64,000 bases of DNA, from contig CM057458.1 of assembly GCA_016271365.2 (NCBI GenBank), positions 202,030,501-202,094,500 of the forward strand. Reading direction: 5' to 3'. The stretch comes from Neoceratodus forsteri (Eukaryota > Chordata > Ceratodontiformes > Ceratodontidae). The position numbers and the translations under genes are program-made. Shown one piece after another: positions 56,159-64,000 of this stretch. Each line of letters begins with the position of its first letter. Position 1 is the stretch's first letter. The notes beneath the pieces are model-generated. The model worked only from the letters and a program-made list of their open reading frames with translations, was not told the DNA's origin and made no database searches.

Positions 56159-59100
56159 CTAACTTGCCAGCCCTGAGGTGTTCTGAGGACCAGGCCTCCA
56201 CGCCATAAGGAGCATTTCAAAAGAACTCCAAAGCGCTGTGTATGCTTTCAATCTATTCTGCATACAAGCGATATGTTTTTCTAATTGTACTGCCAAGGTA
56301 CATTCTCGGTACCACTCCAACAAGGAAGGAGCTTTATCACTGGTCCGATGCCTTAAGATTACCAATTTAGCCACAGCGGATAGAAGGACATTTGGGCCTT
56401 TTTAGCCTTGGGAGTGCCAACTGGAAAAGGCTCATCAGACATACTCAGGGTAAACAAGTTTGTTAAGCCAAGGATAGGGTCTAAGAGATTGTTAATAGCC
56501 CACCAAAGGACCTGAATTGAAGGGCATGACCATACCATGTGATATAAAGTACCATCTTCCTTCCTACACCTCGCACAAAGAGATGTATCCTTTGCCCCAT
56601 ATTTGCACAATCGGGATGGGGATAAGTATAAGTGGTGCATTAAGTTAAAATGTACCATCCTCAACCGGTCTTGTTTTACATATTTATACATTGTGAGCCA
56701 CAACTTCTTCCAGAGATTGGTTGCCTCATATATTCCCAGCTCCCTTGTCCAATAGAAGCATACCCCTAGAGGAAGTCTGTGGTCCCATTCCTGAAGTGTT
56801 CTGTATACCTTAGAGACTGAATTTGGTTGAGAGGCTATGGTGAAAAGTATATCAGCGTCTCGGTCCCCATAATCAACTAGAGCCCTCTGAGAAAAAATAG
56901 ATGTTAGGGCCTTACTAATTTGTAGCCACTTAAAGAGATCCTGATCCACAGCCCCAAAAACATTTACCAACTGATCAAAGACCGAGGACCCCATTCACCC
57001 AAAAATCAGAGATTCTGAAGTGGCTTACCTGGGGCCAAAATGTGGGGTCAGGGTCTTACCCCAACCCTGATGTGGAGATTCTCAAAATTGGTTGGTTGAT
57101 GGATAGATACCATTTAATCAGTAGGTAATTTTGGCAACTGCTGAAAGGCCTTTTAACGACCATCCCATAGGGTTATTTTTCAATGGTTTTGGGATAGCCG
57201 ATGGAGGCATATAACAGGGCCATAGAGAGCAGCTCACCTCTCAGCCAGCCTCGGCTCTATATCCTTATAAGGCAAGTAAGCGATTGGCGCCCTTGCACTC
57301 AATAGACTAACTTGCCTATGTGCGCAATATAATATAGAAGAGAGAGGGAGCAGCTAGTCCTCCTTTAATTTTCGGGGCTGTTAATTTAATATAAGACCTG
57401 CATGCCCTTTTCTCTTTCCAAATAAATAGATTAAACGCCCTCTGTAAGTTGGTAAACCACGTCTTCGGGAGGTATACGCCGAGCATACCCAAGGGGTATA
57501 ATAATCTGGGCAGAATGTTCATTTTTATGACATTCAGCTTACCCCAAAGTGACAAAGAGAGTAGTCTCCACCTATCCATATCCCCAGAAATGGTTTTAAC
57601 TAGACTACTCAGGTTATTTTTGATCATGTGGTTCAGTCCAGTGCTAATGCTTATCCTGAGATACGTAGTTTACTTTTACTCTCCAACATAAGCCAAACGA
57701 TGATAAATCAGCCTTCCTAGCATTGGTATTTATGGAGAATCTTCTTTTGTACAGATTTAATAGTAGTAAGATATTTTGGAAAAGGAATCTATTTCTCAAA
57801 ATAGCTGGAACCGAGGTCTCGATCTTCAACATGTAATAGTATATCACTCATGGATACCGAATACATGTATCTGGCATCCCCACCTGTATACCCTTAATCA
57901 AACAGTTTCTAGCCAATCTATGTTAATAAAGGCTCTAGGTATAGGTTAAATAGTAACGGGATAAGGACAACCTGCTCTCGTGCCTCGCCCAGCTTTACAA
58001 CCGCATATAAGCCCATTACATTTTACTCTGGCAGAAGGGAAGAATAGGATTTGGACCCATCTCAGGAAACACATCGGGTAAACCAAAGGCAGACAGGGCA
58101 GTAACAAATAATCCCAGCATATTCCTATCAAATGCCTTTTCGCATCTAATGAAATAAGTATTGCTGGATCTTGGCGCCCTCAACAACAGTAATCAGGTGC
58201 ATAACTTCTCATATGGATCTTGGGATGATCTCCTCATAAAACCCACTTGTTCCCATTAACCAACTTGTCCATAACATTGGACAAACCTGTTAGCTAAGAT
58301 TTTTGCTAGAATTTTGATGTCCAGATTTAGGGAGATAGGCTTATAACTATCCATACTGAGAGGGTCCTTCCCTGCTTTAAAATTAAAGAAATCAAGTGTT
58401 TCCAGGAACTAGGCTCTGATAACCCATTATCAAACCAGTACTGAAAGACCTCCTTTAGAATTGGGGATATTAGAATAGCAAGCTTTGTAAAATTACTAGG
58501 AACCCATCCGGCCAGGGACCTGTCTAGAGGCATTTGTTGGATGGCCTGCTGGATATCTAAAACCGTTATTGGAGCACTCAGAGAAGCTGCATCACCCTCC
58601 GTTATTTTAGGCAATTCCACTGATCTGAGAAATAGCCTAATGTCATCCGCCGAAGGTTTACACTCTGGATCAACCGTAGATAATTCCTGAAAATACAAGC
58701 CAAAGGCATTCACCATTTCCCCTGGATCCATACAAACCTGCTCCCCATGTCCCTTATGTATTCCCGCAATGAAGTGGGAAGAATCTAGTTGATGGATGCG
58801 CATAGCGAGCAATTTCCCCGCTCTCTCCCCCCTACATCTAGATATTGAAGCCTAGTCCTCAAAAGGGCCAGCTCCGCCTTCTGAGACATTAGACTCGCAT
58901 ATTGGGCCTGCAACTGAAGAAGCCTAGCCCAATCTGCCGCAGTTGAGACACGGATAAGTTACTTTCTTCCATCTTAATCGAACCTAGCAGGGAGTCCAAT
59001 TGCGCTTGCTGCCCATGCCTTTTAGAATATTTTAATCTGTCTCCTCAGGGAGCACTTTAAAGCAGCCCAAATTAGATCGCACGATCCACTGAGCCTTGAT

Positions 59101-59920
59101 TACTTTCCAGGAAGTCCTTGATGAAGTCCAGAATGTGCATCAGCGAGGATTCCTCCTTCAACATCTGGCAATTTAACCTCCATTGTGGAGACCGCCTAGG
59201 CCCCATGGCTAACCGGTATTACAGACTGACTGGCGCATGATCAGATCTTACTCTGGTAGTTATTTCAGTCCATGTTACCCCAGGTATTGCAAGCGAGCTA
59301 ACTAAAATATAGTCTATTTGAGAGTATGTCTTGTGTGCGGTGGAGAAAAAGGTGTATTGACGTGACATAGGATTAATTACCCGCCAAACATCAACCAGGG
59401 CAGCCTTACTGATGAGATCCTTCAACGCCTTTTGTGCAGGCGATAAACCTCGCCTCTCTTTACATGATCTATCCAGATCATTCTGAAGAACTAGATTCCA
59501 ATCCCCTCCTAAGACTGTAAGCTTCTCGGAGTAGGATACTACCATATTTAGTAATCTCATGAAAAAGACTGGAGAATCACAATTGGGGCCGTATACTGAG
59601 CCCAATAATATCGGGTGAGACTCTAGCAAACCATGCAGACAATATATCGACCTCCAGGTCCCAAAACTCTTCCACCAATTTAAAAGGAATATTCCTATCT
59701 ATAAGGATAACAACCTCCCTATTCGTGGGTACCACAGCCCCAAAACTTGTCCTACCCATGCCCTCCTGAAGTAATGAATATCACTCCTCTTCAGGTGTGT
59801 TTCTTGCAGAAAGGCAATTTGTGCTCCTATATGATGAAGGTGCCTTAATATAATTTGTCTCTTGACCCTATCCTTGGCTCCTTTAACGTTCCAACTAATG
59901 AATTTATACGAATTGCTCAT
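56159..59920 (-). pseudogene. L1 ORF2: endonuclease, reverse transcriptase, Cys-rich tail; broken
   Basis: From 59920: ISWNVKGAKDRVKRQIILRH, FLQETHL, GGDWNLVLQNDLDRS, YSQIDYILVSS and VRSDHAPVSL mark the APE endonuclease. 58812-58327 covers the reverse transcriptase fingers (GMVNAFGLYFQEL and following). RGTRAGCP at 57950 is the usual RG(T)RQGCPLSP block. The YADDIL site near 57845 reads SMSDILL, so an active-site Asp is lost. The thumb and connection (57627-57316: MNILPRLLYPLGM) and the Cys tail CARCRKEDGTLYHMVWSCP (about 56540) follow. Many stops and shifts. Confidence 0.88.
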
Positions 59921-61139
59921 TATGCTCGACCAACAAGCTCAACAGTTGATGCAAAAAGAAAGTTACAATCAATCGTGTAACAGCACTCTTTAGGTACATA
60001 CAAGCCCCTGGCTTAGGAAGACCATAATAAATCCAGACAATGTGTAACCTTGGGACCCCACCCTCTCTCCCTGAAGACTAAATGACACATAGTGACCTAC
60101 GACCCAAATACCCCCAAATATCCACACTAATATCCCCCAACTAAAGCCCCCCGCCCCACAAACACACACATGCCCCAGTTCCAAAAGAAACTGTCCTCCT
60201 AATTATTCAGCCCACGTGATTCACTACTAAGCAGCCCAAACAACCCAACCCCACCCATGATCATTGCAAAAACTACTCTCTAACAACAAACAAACTTTGT
60301 CAATAGAACATGATCCTGACCATATAAATGTAAATACCCGCCCCCAATATACTTGAGCTAACCCTAATCGCAAGAACAACTTAAGTCATTGACTATACAC
60401 ATCTTGGCCGCATTGATAATTCAAGGCCCAAATTAATAACCCCTTAAGTAAATCATCGGTTCCTGGAAGAGAGGAAAAAAAGGGGGGAAGAGGGGGGGAA
60501 GAAAAAAGGAAGGAAAGTCCTGCAGGTTTAGGCCCTGCCGATAAGTCTAATGTATATTAGGTAACTCAGTGTTCAAATGCCACCATATGAAAATAACGTA
60601 GAGCCCATCAGGCCTCTATACAGTCACCACGGTATCGATTAAGCAACGTTATAAGGCCACTATTCTTTCCATTGTCAATATCCAAACATCCAAAGTGTGA
60701 CCTCCCTCAGGAAACAATGGAACTGATATGCTGCATCATGCGAAATAAATCCATCTACCAAAGATGAGAAGATTCGAAAAGCAAAACAAATCCAAACAAT
60801 TCTCTCGACGTCGATTCCAGTAACCCAAAACGAGGGGGTTTACATACATCGGAGAGCAGAGATCGATCAGGTCAGTGTCCAAACGAAAAGTGGATAGCCC
60901 GGGTCAACTCCGTCCATTTCTAGGATTTCCATCCTGAGCAACTCCGTATTATTATGCACAGACTAAGATGACCGCCAATAATCATTAGCCACCTGGCTAG
61001 TAATCGCCACTGAATTTCTGAGATATTGGTCCTCACAAATGGCACAGCACACGTGTCCACAATTGTCCTCTGGACCCTCAAGACAGACAGCTATATCTGC
61101 ACTCACAGCCCCTCAGCTGAAAAAACCTCCAGCACAGAA
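59921..61139 (-). other. Long inter-ORF region of the L1, non-coding
   Basis: No ORF with a domain lies between the ORF1 stop at 61140 and the ORF2 start at 59920. The sequence includes an A/G-rich run (60470-60515 on the plus strand). About 1.2 kb is much longer than the few dozen bases usual between mammalian L1 ORFs. Confidence 0.5.
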
Positions 61140-62041
61140 TCATTTGTATAGGTCTTGGAAGATAACCTTCAGCTCCTGTGTGGTCTGCGCTGGAGAATCG
61201 AATGACAACCATTTGTCCTTATGCTTTACCATCAATATGGCAGGGTACTTAACCCAGAATGGCTTGGAAGCCACCACCAATTTAGAAATGACCGTGCAGT
61301 TCTTTGTCACGTAACTCTCACCGAGTATGGCAGGTCCTGCGTGAATGCTAATCTTCTTACCTTCCCATGACAACTCCTTTGCCTCCTCGCTTTAGAGAAA
61401 ACATGCTGCCTGTCCAGAAAATTCAAAAATTTCAAAATTATTGGCCTTGGTGGCTGACCCTGGGTTGGGGGTGGGTGTAGTGCTCGGAGGGCTCTCTCGA
61501 TGATATACTCCCCCCCCCCCAGGAGGAGCACCAGCTATTTTGCAGCAGAGTTTCTGTGAGAAAGTAATTATAACATTTCCTTCTTCCTTTTCTGGCAATC
61601 CATTATAACCAGGTTATTCCTTCTACTACGGCCTTTCAAGTCCTCCAGCTTCTCCTCCAACTTTTTCATTCTGTGCCTCATGTTAATAAACTCAGACTCA
61701 CTCCTTTCCTGTTTCTTCTCTATTGAAATAATCTTAACTTCCGAGTCCCCAACTCTCCTGGATAGTACCTCCACAGCGCCTTTAATATCATGCAGATCCT
61801 CGGAGATTGACTCGATGGCCATCTGGAGGGGTTGCATTATCTCCAAAAACCTGGCTTCTGATAGGGCAGCCTCTGGTGTGGGCATCTTCATAACGCTAGC
61901 TGCCTGCTGCTTGGCCCATTTTGCGGCCTTCTCTTTCTCGGGCGTCCGAGGAGGGGAGTGCCTCGGGGGAGCTTTTTTCATAAAAGCATCCATCAAATCG
62001 GTGGTCGCTAAAACCGAGGGGAGAATTGCCACGTACTTCAC
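61140..62041 (-). pseudogene. L1 ORF1: coiled coil, RRM, C-terminal domain; frameshifted
   Basis: The N-terminal frame (62041-61568) has a basic Pro-rich head, then a long heptad region ending HRMKKLEEKLEDLKGRSRRN and NLVIMD, the start of the RRM. The frame moves to PEKEEGNVIITFSQKL and KIAGAPP, then to EYIIERALRALHP and PPRPIILKFLNFLDRQHVF, then to GKKISIHAG and YPAILMVKHKDKWLSF, the C-terminal domain. This is the trimeric RNA-binding L1 ORF1 protein (coiled coil, RRM, CTD). At least three frameshifts. Confidence 0.85.
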
Positions 62042-62157
62042 TCAGCTGGGACGGGTTTAAAAACTTAAATGCCGCAATTACCGACCGAAATCAGGAGAAT
62101 GAACGCGGAGCTCCAGGAGGCGAATGTCTCCGTCTAGGCTGCCATCACGTGACCTGG
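62042..62157 (-). promoter_or_regulatory. L1 5' UTR
   Basis: About 115 bases of GC-rich sequence, with CACGTG near 62147-62152, lie between the left target duplication (in element sense) and ORF1. An L1 internal promoter would be expected here, although it is very short. Confidence 0.4.
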
Positions 62158-62289
62158 CAACCTGATTAATATTAAAGTCAAAATAATGTTATAATAAAAA
62201 GTAAACAGTTCTTAGTTCATTATTTTGATATGCAGCTCCAATTCAAATTTGCATTCATTCCATATCTGCTTTTAAATGTTATAAAAGTA

Positions 62290-64000
62290 AAAATCCACCA
62301 GGCTTCTTTTCTTAATAGCAAGGTTTCCCAGTTCCCTCCTCTTGATGTTTTTTTTTTACTTTTTCGATTCCCATAAATTTTAGGGATGAAACCTGGTGAT
62401 GGCAGGAATTAAAATGTATGGCAACTGTAGATTTATCATCTCCACATACGATTTTATTTTTGTGCTCTGAAATTCTTAATTTCCACGCTCTTGTAGTTTG
62501 TCCAATGTAATATTTCATGCATGGGAAACTTATGCAGTACATGACATGGTCTGTGTTGCAAGTTATGAAATCACGAATTTCAAACTCTGTCTTGACAGGT
62601 ACTTTTTATGATTTTTGATTTGAGACAATTATCACAGTGAGTACAATTTCCACAGTTGAAGAAGCCTTTTAAACTTCTATTCAACCAAGTTGTAATGGGT
62701 GGTTCTGGTTTCCAATGCTGTGTCTTCACTGTGAAGTTTTTGATAGTTTTAGTTCTTCTAGCTGTAATCTATGTTTTTTCTTTAAATGTTCTACTTCCAT
62801 TTTCAGTGGACTGTAAAATATTCTAGTTACTTAGTAAGATCCTTTTAATACTTGGAAACAAATCTGAAAATGTACTCATAGTTAATTTTCCTTTCTGCTC
62901 TGGTTGGGATTTTTCTTGTAGTAGCATTTCTCTGCTGTAACCTTGTGTTTCAATATTAGTTTCATTCAAAGTTTTTTTTCTGTATTTCTTGAAATCGTGA
63001 AGTAAGCTCTGCTAGATTTTTTTCATAACATTCTGATGTACTACTATTTATTTTCAGACATAAGATTTGGCCATATGGAATACTCCTTTGTAGACTGGGT
63101 GGATGAAAACTTTGTGCATATAATATAGTATTTTTTGCAGTTGGTCTTATAAAGATCTGTGGTTAATGTATTCCCCTCTAACACAATAGTAAGGTCCAAA
63201 AATTAGATGCTTTTCCTGTTATATTTCATTGTAAATTCGAGGTAGTTTGTGCAGGAGTTCAACTATTGATGAAATTCATGAAATCTGTTTTTAAATTATT
63301 CCAAATTATTATGACATTATCAATAAATCTTTTCTATAGAACAAGAAATGGATTGTAGATATTCTCCTCATTATGAATAAAGTTCTTTTCAAATTCTACC
63401 ATCAGGATATTTGCCTAGGAGGGTGCTAGTGTTACACCAATTACTGTCCAATGAAGCTGTAGAAAACTCTTTTCTTAAAATTTGAAATAGGTATTTTTAA
63501 AACTATTTCTGTAAGTTTTAGTAGAAATTCCTGATCTGGTATATTAATTTCTCTTTCTTCTAATGAATTTTTCAGTGCTGTGAGTCCTTCATTGTGGGGA
63601 ATACTGGTATATAAATTCTTAACATCACATGTTACTAATATGCAGTTCTTCAGATCTATATTTCTACTGTTGAAATCTTCTAATACTGGAATACAATGTT
63701 TGGTGTTCTTGATGTATGATGGGATTTTCGTGACCAGTTCTTTGATGTGAAAATCAGTGTACTGGGACAAGGGTTCTGTTATGGAGCCAATGCCTGATAT
63801 AATAGGTCTTCCTGGAGGTTTAGTTTGATTTTTATGAATTTTAGGAAGGCAATAGAACAATAGTCTTCTAGGATGTTGATTCAATAGTTCTGATTCCAGC
63901 CAGCTGTCTATTGGATTTTTATCAATTGCTTGTTCTATAGTTTCTTGTATCTCTTGCTTTAAGGATTTGAAAGGTATGTCTGAAATTTGTAGATAGGTGT
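62290..64000 (-). mobile_element. Penelope-like element, continues beyond the window
   Basis: The minus strand encodes reverse transcriptase followed by a GIY-YIG endonuclease, the order typical of Penelope-like elements. The 5' part lies outside the window. The 3' border near 62290 is approximate. Confidence 0.85.
62312..64000 (-). pseudogene. Penelope-like reverse transcriptase plus GIY-YIG endonuclease
   Basis: The N-terminal visible part has DSWLESELLNQHPRRLLFYC, LPKIHKNQTKPPGRPIISG, IPSYIKNT and VTCDVKNLYTSIPHNEG, all standard Penelope RT blocks. A broken stretch holds KRFIDNVIIIWNN, the RYIDDxFxxW site with the second Asp changed to Asn, and SFHPPSLQRSIPYGQ. The C-terminal ORF (62542-62312) has YYIGQTTRAWKLRISEHKN and a downstream AIHF...H, the GIY-YIG nuclease core. 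Several stops lie between the two halves. The enzyme resembles telomerase reverse transcriptase in family relations. Confidence 0.85.

Larger units (their letters stand above)
55975..62157 (-). mobile_element. Full-length L1-type LINE (6.2 kb)
   Basis: On the minus strand it runs from a GC-rich 5' end (62157) through ORF1 and ORF2 to an AATAAA-bearing 3' end with an A tail (T run at 55975). A 16 bp duplication flanks it (55959-55974 and 62158-62173). Full length, 3' tail and the duplication together show a complete target-primed insertion. Both ORFs are now frameshifted. Confidence 0.88.

Noticed and set aside
1..64000. Host protein-coding genes, tRNA or rRNA genes
   Set aside because: No conserved exon chains, clover-leaf box A/B pairs or rRNA cores were noticed; every recognisable coding stretch belongs to a transposable element.

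Overview
The window reads as intergenic DNA from a large, repeat-rich vertebrate genome. No host exon, tRNA or rRNA gene was recognised; nearly everything that can be named is a transposable element or its debris. The mix is CR1, L2 and L1-type LINEs, a Penelope-like element with a GIY-YIG endonuclease, a long-LTR retrotransposon, PIF/Harbinger and hAT DNA transposons, and many palindromic MITEs. It fits an amphibian or non-avian reptile. The CR1 tails loosely resemble those of caecilian amphibians, but that placement is a weak inference.

Layout. 0.3-1.0 kb: a palindromic MITE and a LINE scrap. 1.65-8.32 kb: a decayed but nearly complete Harbinger element carrying a transposase (minus), a Myb/SANT-type gene (plus) and a second, divergent Myb/SANT-like gene (minus), with a paired-octamer module between the two Myb genes. 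9.2-10.95 kb: a hAT transposase pseudogene with a CGGBP1-like zinc finger. 11.05-12.3 kb: a 39-42 bp minisatellite that is open in frame. 13.8-17.1 kb: CR1 (minus) with the end of its esterase ORF1. 17.6-26.4 kb: fold-backs, MITEs, a Harbinger-like non-autonomous element, a modular repeat, and a composite array-plus-palindrome unit present twice. 26.9-28.7 kb: a second CR1. 30.39-36.50 kb: a Harbinger-like derivative interrupted by a 4.1 kb hAT and ending in a 1.3 kb palindrome made of tandem repeats. 37.5-38.2 kb: an L1 3' fragment. 38.8-42.3 kb: L2. 42.6-45.3 kb: a third CR1. 45.72-50.93 kb: an LTR element with 2.1-2.5 kb LTRs around a 0.6 kb interior. 51.90-55.35 kb: a second hAT of the same design. 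55.98-62.16 kb: a full-length L1 with a 16 bp target duplication. 62.3-64 kb: a Penelope-like element running off the end.

How the parts relate. In the Harbinger element the transposase supplies a DDE nuclease, and Myb-like partners of this family normally bring it to DNA. Here two different Myb-like genes diverge from one control region. That module, TATTCAG followed by inverted ATGCAAAT octamers, recurs in two derivatives at 20.9 and 30.7 kb. The two hAT elements at 30.8 and 51.9 kb share TAGAGATG termini and a small gene coding for a BED-type finger plus a coiled coil, but no transposase, so they look like non-autonomous elements that kept an accessory gene. Almost every coding region carries stops or frameshifts, so little here is likely to be active today.
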